DNA of 64,000 nucleotides from Thalassospira povalilytica (GTDB lineage: Bacteria; Pseudomonadota; Alphaproteobacteria; Rhodospirillales; Thalassospiraceae), in the NCBI RefSeq assembly GCF_002844235.1, contig NZ_PGTS01000007.1, forward strand, positions 170,223 to 234,222, in the 5' to 3' direction. Shown here piece by piece: positions 27,875-35,755 of the stretch (positions within the stretch are counted from its first letter, which is position 1; every line of letters starts with the position of its first letter). The translations under genes were made by a program, and so were the position numbers. The notes under the pieces are model-generated. The model was not told the DNA's origin. It did no database searches and was given only the letters and a program-made list of their open reading frames with translations.

Positions 27875-28435
27875 CGGCGGCCCCCGTTCGCTTTGGTTCA
27901 GTCCCGTGACGGAACCGGGAAAGGGGATGCGGTCAAATGCGGTTCCGGCCGGTTGAAATGGACGGATCGCAAAGCGATCATTCTACTTGTTGTTGTTGTC
28001 GTTTTGCGATCCTGACAAAGCTATGCAAGATTGATGAGTCGGATTCCGCGGAAAAACCGGTTTGAATTTGCCGTGTTTGGCAAAAATCCATGCAGTGCAA
28101 AGCATCAATCATGGCTGTTTTTTCTGCGACAATGGCGCAAATCGACGGGGTGAGATGCCCAGAACCCCTTTATATTAGTGGAATGCGCGGGTGTCGGGGC
28201 GGTCGGTGTCGCAGAAAATCCAGCAAAACGAGCATGTTATTTGTCATGATACGATCATGCGTTCTGCGCATGATAAGATTATGGCGGAAATGTTTCACGA
28301 TATGCGCTGTGTGCATGGGTGGAGTGAGAAAACTCTTCTCGTGGGAATGCAAAAACAGGCGTAAACCCGTTTTCAGAGAACACAACGCAAAACCCAGACG
28401 CGACAAGCGCGGGATGCTTTTGAAAGGAAACGGAC
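27875..28435. other. Non-coding stretch with nested inverted repeats
   Basis: No ORF with a ribosome site and family-like sequence. An inverted repeat (GGATCGCAAA at 27964-27973 with TTTGCGATCC at 28003-28012) overlaps a shorter one (GATCGC AAA GCGATC at 27965-27979), so two alternative hairpins could form. The end of the stretch presumably holds the promoter of the small gene at 28436. Confidence 0.55.
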
Positions 28436-28597
28436 ATGAAAATGTATCGTGATTATGACCTGGTTGCCCTGCAGCGCGAAGCAGAACGTCTCCGTGCTGT
28501 TGCAATGCGCAACATGTTTGCTGCTCTGGTTCGCAAAGTTGGCGCACTGTTCGGTGCCAACCGCAAGCCGCACGGTGGCGTACCGGCTGGCGCATAA
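28436..28597 (+). CDS. Small basic protein (53 aa), function unknown
   Basis: The 53-residue product starts MKMYRDYDLVALQREAERLR and is rich in Arg, Ala and Leu, with an amphipathic helix over roughly residues 8-40 and a glycine-rich end. It resembles the N-terminal helical part of DUF1127-type small proteins of alphaproteobacteria, but lacks their clear C-terminal motif, so I leave it unassigned. Support for a real gene: AAAGGAAACGGAC ribosome site, own hairpin at 28621-28639, and a strong terminator at 28644-28686 directly after it. A short, monocistronic, well-terminated transcript suggests high expression. Confidence 0.7.
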   Translation: MKMYRDYDLVALQREAERLRAVAMRNMFAALVRKVGALFGANRKPHGGVPAGA

Positions 28598-28643
28598 TAT
28601 CGCCAGTACCAAGAATTCCGGTGCTGACATGATCAGCACCCTT

Positions 28644-28686
28644 AAAAACACCTCCGCAATCCTCCCATGCGGGGGTGTTTTTGTTT
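28644..28686 (+). terminator. Rho-independent terminator of the 53-aa gene
   Basis: A 15-bp stem with one G-U pair (28644-28658 with 28668-28682) ends in a run of T residues. A separate perfect hairpin, GTGCTGA with TCAGCAC at 28621-28639, precedes it. Confidence 0.9.
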
Positions 28687-28763
28687 GTATGCTTCACCTT
28701 GGCCCGGCAGACGGTTATTAAGGGGGATTGCTGTCCCATTCCCGATCCCGGAAAGTTGGTTTT

Positions 28764-29552
28764 ATGAAGCTCGCCCATTACGCCTTTGGTGAAGAAAATC
28801 GCGACAACGGTACGATTGTCATTGTCCATGGTCTGTTTGGTCAGGCCCGGAACTGGACCGCGATTGCCCGTCGGTTGGCGGAAAAATACCATGTGGTCAC
28901 GGCGGATTTGCGCAATCACGGCCGGTCGGGCTGGGATATGGATATGACCTATGGCGCGATGGCGGCCGATCTTGCCGAACTGATCGGGTCCGTTTCCGAT
29001 AAGCCGGTTCATCTTGTCGGGCATTCGATGGGGGGCAAGGCATCAATGGTGCTGGCATTGTCGGCCAATGCCGGACTGGTTGCCGATCTGGTGATCGTTG
29101 ATATCGCGCCGGTGGCCTATGACCATGACTATACCGGTTATATCACGGCGATGCGCGGGGTCGATTTCGATAAGGTCACCCGCCGCGCCGAAGTTGAAGA
29201 TGCGCTGTCATCCGGGGTTTCGGAAAAAGGCGTGCGTCAGTTCCTGGCCCAGAATGTCACAACAGACAAGGACAGCGGCAAAATGTCCTGGCAGGTCAAT
29301 ATTGACGCCATGGCGGCCCATCTTGATGACATCACCGGCTGGCCGCAATCGGATGTCAGCGGATCCTATGACGGGGATGTTCTGTTTATTTCCGGGGCCA
29401 ATTCGCATTATGTCGATTCCCGTGATCGCGACCACATCAAATCACTGTTTCCCAAGGCGGCCTTCACCAGCATCAAGGGTGCCGGGCACTGGGTACATGC
29501 CGAAAAGCCCGAAGCCGTATTGCTGACCTTGTCTGCATTTCTCAAACGCTGA
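28764..29552 (+). CDS. Alpha/beta-fold esterase (YbfF/ABHD11-like)
   Basis: A 262-residue hydrolase with HGLFGQARNWTAIARRL (oxyanion region), DLRNHGRSGWD, the nucleophile elbow GHSMGGK, and GAGHWVHAEKP carrying the catalytic histidine near the end. These match the YbfF/ABHD11 esterases, which act on short acyl esters and thioesters. I start at ATG 28764 (GGAAAG upstream) and not at the upstream in-frame start, which lies in the leader. The NUDIX gene follows 17 bases later on the same strand and is probably co-transcribed. Confidence 0.9.
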   Translation: MKLAHYAFGEENRDNGTIVIVHGLFGQARNWTAIARRLAEKYHVVTADLRNHGRSGWDMDMTYGAMAADLAELIGSVSDKPVHLVGHSMGGKASMVLALSANAGLVADLVIVDIAPVAYDHDYTGYITAMRGVDFDKVTRRAEVEDALSSGVSEKGVRQFLAQNVTTDKDSGKMSWQVNIDAMAAHLDDITGWPQSDVSGSYDGDVLFISGANSHYVDSRDRDHIKSLFPKAAFTSIKGAGHWVHAEKPEAVLLTLSAFLKR

Positions 29553-29569
29553 ACAAAGGCGGGTGTCCA

Positions 29570-30184
29570 ATGGTCGATCTTCCAAAAGGCTGGTCCATTC
29601 CCGATCTTGCCAATATCCGCATAGACGATATCGAATGCCTGTCTGACAACTGGTATCACCTTTATCGTGTCAGTTTTGATCTGAAACGGTCGGACGGATC
29701 TTGGCAACATCAAACCCGCGAGGCCTATGAACGCGGAAACGGGGCGGGCATTCTGCTTTATAACCGGGCCGACCGGACGGTGATCCTGACCCGGCAGTTC
29801 CGCCTGCCATCCTTTGTCAATGGCAACCCCGACGGCATGCTGATCGAAGTTCCTGCCGGTCTGCTTGATGATCGTGATCCGGCCGCAGCCGTGATTGCCG
29901 AGGTCGAGGAAGAAACAGGCTATCGCATCGGCAAACCGCAAAAGGTCTTTGATCTTTTCATGAGCCCGGGCTCGGTTACGGAACGGTTGCATCTTTTTGT
30001 CGCCGAAGTTCGCCGCGATCACCGCGAAGGCGATGGCGGTGGCCTGCACGAAGAAGGCGAGGATATCCACGTTCTTGAAATCGCCTTTGACGATATCGCA
30101 TCGATGATAAGCGATGGCCGCATTCGCGATGCCAAAACAATCATCCTGCTCCAGCACGGGTTACTGACCGGCCTGTTTGACTAA
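29570..30184 (+). CDS. nudK: NUDIX hydrolase, GDP-mannose pyrophosphatase-like
   Basis: A 204-residue NudK/ADP-sugar pyrophosphatase-type protein. The Nudix box is recognisable around GLLDDRDPAAAVIAEVEEET, with the catalytic E-x2-E-E core intact; the first acidic position is Asp in place of Glu and the usual Arg is replaced by Ala. Upstream it has LSDNWYHLYRVSF and REAYERGNGAGILLYN, and downstream FMSPGSVTERLHLF, all close to NudK. It would cleave nucleotide sugars such as GDP-mannose. It is the second gene after the esterase. The missing Nudix arginine is worth noting but occurs in this subgroup. Confidence 0.8.
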   Translation: MVDLPKGWSIPDLANIRIDDIECLSDNWYHLYRVSFDLKRSDGSWQHQTREAYERGNGAGILLYNRADRTVILTRQFRLPSFVNGNPDGMLIEVPAGLLDDRDPAAAVIAEVEEETGYRIGKPQKVFDLFMSPGSVTERLHLFVAEVRRDHREGDGGGLHEEGEDIHVLEIAFDDIASMISDGRIRDAKTIILLQHGLLTGLFD

Positions 30185-30225
30185 CCGGTTTGTTTTTGAC
30201 AGAGCGGCGCTTTTACCCGGGGCAA

Positions 30226-30966
30226 TTACCAAGGCAATTCCTGGCCGTCATAGGCAAAGAACCCGCCGGATTGTCGGGGTGTCAGGCCGTCAATCACCGC
30301 AAGCATCCTGGCTGTGGCCTGTTCGGGGTTTTGCACATCAAGGCCCGATTTGGCAAACGGACCGGAAAGGCCGGTATCGACCGTTCCCGGATGCAGGGAA
30401 ACGCAAATGGCATCGGGCTTGTTGCGGGCAAGTTCAATCGATGCGGTTTTGACCAGCTGGTTCAATGCCGCCTTGGCGGCGCGATATCCGTACCATCCCC
30501 CCATCCGGTTATCACCGATACTGCCGACCTTGGCCGACAGGGTCGCAAAGACGGCCTTGCCCTTGCGCGGCAGCAACGGACAAAAATGCTTCATCAGCAA
30601 TGCCGGGCCAATCGCATTGATCCGGAACTGTTTGGTCATATAGGTCGCGTCAATCTGACGCAGGGACTTTTCCGGCTGAAAGCTTTCATCATGCAGATAA
30701 CCGGTCGCATCAATGATCAGGGCAATGTCACATCCATGTGCATCGGCCTGCATGCGGGCATCCCGCGCACAGGCATCGATGCTTTCGGGGATGTCGAAAT
30801 CAAGTGACGGACGGGTTTTGCGTCCATAGGTCAGGACCTTGGCAAAATGCCCTGATGAGTGCAGATGGGTTGCAAAGGCGGCCCCAATGCCGCCGGTTGC
30901 ACCAATAACAATCGCGATCTGGCCGGTCGGGATGCTTTTGAAGTGCGGTGTTTCAATGCCTGACAT
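30226..30966 (-). CDS. SDR-family protein (CsgA-like C-factor group)
   Basis: A 246-residue short-chain dehydrogenase-like protein with IVIGATGGIGAAFA as cofactor motif, a shortened N-terminal half, NAIGPALLMKHF, LSAKVGSIGDN and the Y-x3-K catalytic pair in WYGYRAAKAALNQL. This pattern, together with SLHPGTVDTGLSGPF, matches the CsgA/C-factor and YbbO-like group. The substrate is unknown. It is convergent with the NUDIX gene and has PHA depolymerase behind it on the same strand, but a terminator lies between the two. Confidence 0.85.
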   Translation of the reverse strand: MSGIETPHFKSIPTGQIAIVIGATGGIGAAFATHLHSSGHFAKVLTYGRKTRPSLDFDIPESIDACARDARMQADAHGCDIALIIDATGYLHDESFQPEKSLRQIDATYMTKQFRINAIGPALLMKHFCPLLPRKGKAVFATLSAKVGSIGDNRMGGWYGYRAAKAALNQLVKTASIELARNKPDAICVSLHPGTVDTGLSGPFAKSGLDVQNPEQATARMLAVIDGLTPRQSGGFFAYDGQELPW

Positions 30967-31059
30967 CTGCGTCCCCTGGATTGTGCTTTGCGTGGGTGGT
31001 TGCGTGATGTTTTACGGCGGTGAAGGCCGTGCAGTTCAGGATTGATGAGTGTCGGGGGG

Positions 31060-31099
31060 CAAAACCAAAAAGCCGCCGGCACGGGGCTGGCGGCTTTGG
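31060..31099 (-). terminator. Rho-independent terminator of phaZ
   Basis: A 9-bp perfect stem (AAAGCCGCC at 31069-31077 with GGCGGCTTT at 31089-31097) is followed on the minus strand by TTGGTTTTG. Confidence 0.82.
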
Positions 31100-31120
31100 C
31101 AAGGTTTCGGTCAGGTCCGA

Positions 31121-32410
31121 TTATTCGGCGGCGTTGATGCGCGCGATATTCGGGGCGCTGCGGGCGCCTTTGCCTTCGTGATCGTGGCGGCGGATGAAAT
31201 CCTTGATCCGCGGGCTGATCTGTTCGCGCCAGCGACGGCCGTTAAACACGCCGTAATGGCCAACACCCTGTTGCAGATGATGCATGCGCATATTGTCGGG
31301 CAGGTTGCTGCACAACTTGTGCGCGGCCCGGGTCTGGCCCATGCCGGTAATATCATCGCGTTCGCCTTCGACCGTCAAAAGGGCGGTTTTGGTAATCGCG
31401 GACGGATCAACCGGCACACCCTGCCAGCGCATGGTGCCTTCGGGCAGGCTGTGTTCATGGAACACGACCTTAAGGGTCTGAAGATAAAACTCGGCCGTCA
31501 TGTCCATGACCGCCAGATATTCCTGATAGAAGGATCGCTTGGCTTCGGCGCTTTCGCCGTCACCTTCGACCAGATGCAGGAACATGTCATGATGGGCCGA
31601 CACATGGCGGTCCCAGTTCATGCTCATGAACCCGGCAAGCTGCATGAAGCCCGGATAAACCCGGCGCATCACACCGGCATGGGGCAGGGGCACATGAGAC
31701 AGGACATGGCGTTCAAACCAGTCAAGGCTGTGCTGTTTTGCGAAATTGTTGACCTCGGTCGGGTTTTCACGCGTATCGATCGGCCCGCCCATCAGGGTCA
31801 TCGAGGCCGGCTGGCATTTCTCGTTGCCGGCTGCCATCAGGGATGCGGCGGCGACCACCGGCACGGATGGCTGACACACGGCAATCATGTGGGTGTTGGG
31901 GCCAAGCTTGCGCAGGAACCGCATCAGGTAATCGATATAGCTATCAAGGTCGAAATGCCCCTGATGAACCGGGACGGTGCGCGCATCAATCCAGTCGGTG
32001 ATGTAAACATCGTGATCGGGCAGCAATGCCTCGACCGTGCCGCGCAGAAGCGTTGAAAAATGCCCCGACAGCGGTGCGACAAGCAGCACACGCGGATCAT
32101 CGGGCTGGGTTTTCAAGTGATCGGTTTCGCGCTTGAAATGCAACAGATCACAAAAGGCCTCGCTATGAACGATTTCTTCGGTGATCGGCACGGTTTCGCC
32201 GTCAATGGTCGTGGTTTCAAGCCCGAATTCCGGTTTGCCGTAACGGTGGGTGAAATGGGTGAACACGTCACATGCGGCCGCTGCTGCCCGACCCTGATGG
32301 GTATAGGACAGCGGATTGGCCGGATTGCGCAGCCACTTTTTGCTGGCATCAGCAGCCATGCGAAGCGGGCTTATTGTGGCGTGCTGCAATTCATAAAGGT
32401 GATACAGCAT
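31121..32410 (-). CDS. phaZ: Intracellular polyhydroxyalkanoate depolymerase
   Basis: Mobilises native PHB granules in the cytoplasm. The 429-residue protein has the PhaZ1-type architecture: VLLVAPLSGHFSTLLRGTV near residue 108, DVYITDWIDAR, the nucleophile region AVCQPSVPV with Cys at about 179 (this family uses cysteine, not serine), LMGGPIDTRENPT, and GVGHYGVFNGRRWRE with the catalytic histidine. No signal peptide is present, as expected for an intracellular enzyme. No phaC or phasin is in the window. A pair of TGC-N3-GCA sites lies about 320 bases upstream and may be a PhaR target. Confidence 0.94.
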   Translation of the reverse strand: MLYHLYELQHATISPLRMAADASKKWLRNPANPLSYTHQGRAAAAACDVFTHFTHRYGKPEFGLETTTIDGETVPITEEIVHSEAFCDLLHFKRETDHLKTQPDDPRVLLVAPLSGHFSTLLRGTVEALLPDHDVYITDWIDARTVPVHQGHFDLDSYIDYLMRFLRKLGPNTHMIAVCQPSVPVVAAASLMAAGNEKCQPASMTLMGGPIDTRENPTEVNNFAKQHSLDWFERHVLSHVPLPHAGVMRRVYPGFMQLAGFMSMNWDRHVSAHHDMFLHLVEGDGESAEAKRSFYQEYLAVMDMTAEFYLQTLKVVFHEHSLPEGTMRWQGVPVDPSAITKTALLTVEGERDDITGMGQTRAAHKLCSNLPDNMRMHHLQQGVGHYGVFNGRRWREQISPRIKDFIRRHDHEGKGARSAPNIARINAAE

Positions 32411-32728
32411 TTACTCTCACTCCCGGGTGACCGGCCTTTGGGCCTGTATCACCAACTGGTTACGGCATTTCATCCTGTTTATGGTCGTATGGGCGTCTGG
32501 CTGTGCGATACGACTTGGTATTCGGGTTCTGATCCGGGCTCGGGATTGATTGATGCCGTTTTGATCCACAACCATCGGGTCGTGAAGATGTGATCAGAAA
32601 TCCTGTTATTGCGTCAAAGCCTACGACAGTTCAGCTTACTTGCAATAGCCATAAAGTATGATGAAATTCCAAATTATCGTTTTCTTTGTTGATTCAAACG
32701 AAATTTTGCCAGCCTGTCGAGTGAAATT

Positions 32729-32759
32729 TTGCAACGCAGCGTAAACTGTTGCAATGCAA
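32729..32759. promoter_or_regulatory. PhaR-like operator pair
   Basis: TTGCAACGCAG (32729-32739) and TTGCAATGCAA (32749-32759) are two TGC-N3-GCA dyads with centres 20 bases apart, i.e. on one face of the helix. PhaR repressors of alphaproteobacterial PHB genes bind this kind of site. The nearest gene is phaZ. Assignment is by analogy. Confidence 0.4.
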
Positions 32760-32891
32760 TAAGTGTTTTAAGCCTGAAATGATTGCCCTTCGCTGGGCGG
32801 GCCGCAAAAACGATCAGAAAAGCAGACTCGCCCAAAATCGGGTGCGATATCCTTTGGCGCAATATGCGACGGCTGGTTGATCCTGCTTTAC

Positions 32892-32931
32892 GCATAAAGA
32901 AAAGGCGCTGCTATCGGGGAATAGCAGCGCC
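32892..32931 (-). terminator. Terminator for minus-strand transcripts from the SOS small gene
   Basis: An 11-bp perfect stem (GGCGCTGCTAT at 32904-32914 with its complement at 32921-32931) is followed on the minus strand by TTTTCTTTATG. It would leave a 3' UTR of about 200 bases after the 43-aa gene. Confidence 0.7.
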
Positions 32932-33135
32932 AAGTCGTGCGGAGTATATTTTCAGTCGCCATAAGGCCCAAAAGGGAAGTCGGGCATTGGGGAAGCTCTG
33001 GCCGACAGGCGGGACAGGGTATGGGTGCGGGGTTGCCTGCCGGCCAGATGCCCGTGATGGACAAAAGCAATGGTGGCTTAAAGTCCGGGCCTCACAGATT
33101 TCAATTCGAATTCACAAGAAACGTTGCGGAACGTT

Positions 33136-33267
33136 TCAGACAAGACCACGAAGGCTTTGTGCCATGCCCAGGGCGATCACAAACAGGAAGAAACCTGTAC
33201 TGCCGACAATCGCAACAGTGCTGCAAAGCTCGTTCAGGCGGGTCGGGTTTTCGATCAGTTTGTGCAT
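33136..33267 (-). CDS. SOS-regulated small single-span membrane protein (43 aa), new candidate
   Basis: The 43-residue product starts MHKLIENPTRLNELCSTVAI and has one hydrophobic segment at about residues 16-36 (VAIVGSTGFFLFVIALGMA), a polar N-terminus and a short basic end (SLRGLV). A strong GAGGAGGACATACC ribosome site precedes the ATG. The promoter directly upstream carries two LexA boxes, one inside the -35/-10 spacer, so the gene should be silent until DNA damage. Size, topology and control resemble SOS-induced division inhibitors (SidA of Caulobacter, 29 aa) or membrane toxins (TisB of E. coli), but there is no sequence similarity I can point to. I do not know the family. Confidence 0.72.
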   Translation of the reverse strand: MHKLIENPTRLNELCSTVAIVGSTGFFLFVIALGMAQSLRGLV

Positions 33268-33296
33268 GGTATGTCCTCCTCGATCTGTCTGAAGAA

Positions 33297-33340
33297 ACCA
33301 TACTGTTCTGATTTTGTTCTCGCAAGAACAAAATTGGAAC
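33297..33340 (-). promoter_or_regulatory. SOS promoter with two LexA boxes
   Basis: On the minus strand: TTGCGA (-35, 33320-33325), a 17-base spacer and TATGGT (-10, 33297-33302). The spacer is occupied by a LexA box (GTTC-N7-GTTC on the plus strand, 33305-33319); a second box (GAAC-N7-GAAC, 33326-33340) abuts the -35. Together they form a perfect 10-4-10 palindrome at the centre (33311-33334). A third GAAC at 33349-33352 is spaced by 8, not 7. Confidence 0.75.
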
Positions 33341-33397
33341 AAAATCCGGAACATTTAATTAAACCATTGTTTTTAAATAAATATATGGTGTTCCCGG

Positions 33398-33429
33398 ATG
33401 TTCTCATTTTGATCGCAAAATGAGAACAT
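33398..33429. repeat. Perfect 14-4-14 palindrome
   Basis: ATGTTCTCATTTTG, ATCG, CAAAATGAGAACAT. It shares GTTCTC and TTTTG elements with the LexA-box region 60 bases away but the GTTC spacing is not that of a LexA site. It is not followed by a T run on either strand, so a DNA-level operator is more likely than a terminator. Confidence 0.8.
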
Positions 33430-34198
33430 TCGGCATTATTTCAGGCCGTCAGGTAGAATGAAAGCCGCAGAAAACGGTGCTTTTGCGCGAGTCTTTATAT
33501 TCCGGACCGATGATGGGCGATTGGGGGGCTGTTGCGGTTTTACCGATCAGCGCGCTAATCGGGGATGGCGGGCGGGTTAGGGCAGGCGGGGAATGGCGGG
33601 GCAAAGCGTCATGAAAGTTTGCATTTCATCCCGGCCGGATCTGGTTGACACTGGTTTGACAAGACATTGTCCGGAACCGGTCAATGTGGTCAAAATCAAT
33701 TTGTTGCACGATATTCTGACTGGCCTAAAATGGGAGCCAACCCGGTGGTTGTTGAAGCCGTTTCGCAACAAATTGTTACGGTTAAACCGGATTCCGGTAA
33801 AACGGTCCATTTCGCGCTTGATCGCAGTGGTCTTACCCCCTGAGATCGTGTAACAGTGCGCTTTGCGACCGGTCTGGCGCAGCACTGTTGATCAGGACAC
33901 AGCATTGCTGTTTGAATCGGTACAATTGGTCAGATAACAGAATGCTGCCATGACCAAATCCCGCTGGCAGGTGTTCAAAATCGCAGAAATGCGTGTTGTC
34001 TGGTCATGATAAACAAGCCGGCTTTGAACCATTTGGGCACCCGTCAGAATGGTTTTGCCAGCAAATGCACAAGCACCATCGGGAATGCCGGTGGTGTTAT
34101 CACGGTAAAAATGCCGTGTTCCCGTCGCCTGCCAGGATCGACTGATCCGGGGTCCCACCTTGGCGACAGGAAGGAAACGTTGGAAGGCTAAGGGCAGA
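33430..34198. other. Long intergenic stretch upstream of zwf
   Basis: No credible gene. A near-palindrome (CCGATcAGCGCGCTaATCGG) lies at 33543-33562, and two TTGAC elements (33645, 33656) face two GTCAA elements (33680, 33689). These could be operators for the Entner-Doudoroff operon, but I cannot name the regulator. Confidence 0.5.
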
Positions 34199-35686
34199 AT
34201 GAAACAAAGGCTTAAGCATCGTATCGCTGATATCGTGATTTTCGGTGGGACCGGAGATTTGGCGTTACGGAAACTGTTCCCCGCACTCTATGAAATGGAA
34301 CGTACCGGGCGTTTCGACGATGAAACCCGCATCTTTGGCGCTTCGCGCAGCGAACATAGCGACGAGGAATTCCGCTCCAAGCTGGAAGAAGCCGGGCAAA
34401 AATTTATCCCCAAGGGCGAATTCGACGCCGAAATCTGGAAAAAATTCGCAAGCCGCATCGCTTATGTGCAGGTTTCCGCCGGCGACGAGGCGGGCTTCAA
34501 AGTCCTGTATGAAAAGCTTTCCGATCAGCCTGATCGTGATCGCGTCTATTATTTCTCGACCAGTCCGTCCCTGTTTGCCGACATGGCCTTTAACCTCAAA
34601 AAGGTCGGGCTGGTGACGCCCAATTCCCGTGTTGTGCTTGAAAAGCCGCTGGGCCACGATCTTGAAAGCTGCCGTGAAATCAACGGCCAGATCGGCGAAG
34701 TGTTCGAGGAAAACCAGATTTTCCGTATCGACCACTATCTTGGCAAGGAAACGGTGCAGAACCTTATGATCCTGCGCTTTGCCAATGCGATGTTCGAACC
34801 GCTCTGGAACAGTGCGCATATCGATCACGTACAGATCACGGTCGGCGAGGAAGTCGGGGTCGAAGGGCGCTGGTCCTATTATGATGATGCCGGCGCGATG
34901 CGCGACATGGTTCAGAACCATATGTTGCAGTTGCTGTGCCTGGTCGCCATGGAACCGCCCTATGTTCTTGATCAGGATGCGGTGCGTGACGAGAAGGTAA
35001 AAGTTCTTAAGGCGCTGCAACCGATCAATGACAGCAATATCGACAGTTCCACCGTACGCGGCCAGTACCGCAAGGGCGCGGTGGGCGGCAAGGAAGTGCC
35101 GGGCTACCTTGAAGAAGAAGGTGCCAATGTCGACAGCACGACCGAAACCTTTGTTGCCATCCGGGCCGAGTTGAACAACTGGCGCTGGGCGGGTGTTCCG
35201 TTCTATCTGCGCACGGGCAAACGGTTGCCCAAACGTCATTCGGAAATCGTGATCCAATTCCGCGACGTCCCGCATCAGATTTTCCCGCTGGCCAAATCCA
35301 TGACCAACTATCAGGCCAACAAGCTGGTTCTGCGGTTGCAGCCTGATGACGGCATTCATCTGGTTCTGAACAACAAGAACCCGGGGCCGGGGCTTGTCCG
35401 GTTGCGTCCGACAGCCCTGAACCTGTCCTTTGCCGAGGCATTCGGGGGCCGTAGTCCTGACGCCTATGAACGTCTTTTGCTTGATGCGATTGATGGCAAT
35501 AACACGCTGTTCGTACGTCGCGATGAACAGGACATTGCATGGCAATGGGTCGATGCGATCCAGGAAGCCTGGAAAAACAATCATATCACGCCCAAAGGCT
35601 ACACTTCTGGAACGTGGGGCCCGTCTGCGGCCATTGCGCTGATCGAACGTGATGGACGGACCTGGAACGAAGAAGCCGGGTTCTAG
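34199..35686 (+). CDS. zwf: Glucose-6-phosphate 1-dehydrogenase
   Basis: Oxidises glucose-6-phosphate to 6-phosphogluconolactone, the entry step of the Entner-Doudoroff and pentose phosphate routes. The 495-residue protein has the NADP-binding FGGTGDLALRKL at the N-terminus, the active-site RIDHYLGKETVQN and the EKPLGHDL segment. I start at ATG 34199 with AAGGGCAG upstream; an earlier in-frame start adds 13 residues without family similarity. First gene of a five-gene operon zwf-pgl-edd-glk-eda that turns glucose into pyruvate and glyceraldehyde-3-phosphate. The 770-base upstream region probably contains its control sites. Confidence 0.96.
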   Translation: MKQRLKHRIADIVIFGGTGDLALRKLFPALYEMERTGRFDDETRIFGASRSEHSDEEFRSKLEEAGQKFIPKGEFDAEIWKKFASRIAYVQVSAGDEAGFKVLYEKLSDQPDRDRVYYFSTSPSLFADMAFNLKKVGLVTPNSRVVLEKPLGHDLESCREINGQIGEVFEENQIFRIDHYLGKETVQNLMILRFANAMFEPLWNSAHIDHVQITVGEEVGVEGRWSYYDDAGAMRDMVQNHMLQLLCLVAMEPPYVLDQDAVRDEKVKVLKALQPINDSNIDSSTVRGQYRKGAVGGKEVPGYLEEEGANVDSTTETFVAIRAELNNWRWAGVPFYLRTGKRLPKRHSEIVIQFRDVPHQIFPLAKSMTNYQANKLVLRLQPDDGIHLVLNNKNPGPGLVRLRPTALNLSFAEAFGGRSPDAYERLLLDAIDGNNTLFVRRDEQDIAWQWVDAIQEAWKNNHITPKGYTSGTWGPSAAIALIERDGRTWNEEAGF

Positions 35687-35755
35687 GATGGTGCGGCCCT
35701 GGCCAAAAGGCCGGGGCACCACATATTCAGCATGACCCCAATTCGGGAAGAAAAC

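Larger units (their letters stand above)
32411..33135. other. Long intergenic stretch without convincing genes
   Basis: Several frames of 60-170 codons are open but overlap one another, lack ribosome sites and cross structured DNA. What can be supported: a PhaR-like site pair (32729-32759), a minus-strand terminator (32892-32931), and a hairpin GAAACGTT/AACGTTTC at 33118-33137 that overlaps the stop of the small gene at 33136. Confidence 0.55.

Noticed and set aside
28090..28452. 120-codon frame overlapping the 53-aa gene
   Set aside because: Cys/Arg-rich product, overlaps the better supported small gene, no ribosome site.
32783..33292. 169-codon plus-strand frame and several overlapping frames in the gap upstream of zwf
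   Set aside because: They run through a terminator and through the SOS gene on the other strand; no family-like segments.
33398..33429. Reading the 14-4-14 palindrome as a LexA box or terminator
   Set aside because: GTTC spacing in it is not 7, and there is no T run after the stem on either strand.
33577..33885. Overlapping 86- and 102-codon frames on both strands
   Set aside because: No ribosome sites and no motifs; the region contains inverted TTGAC elements instead.
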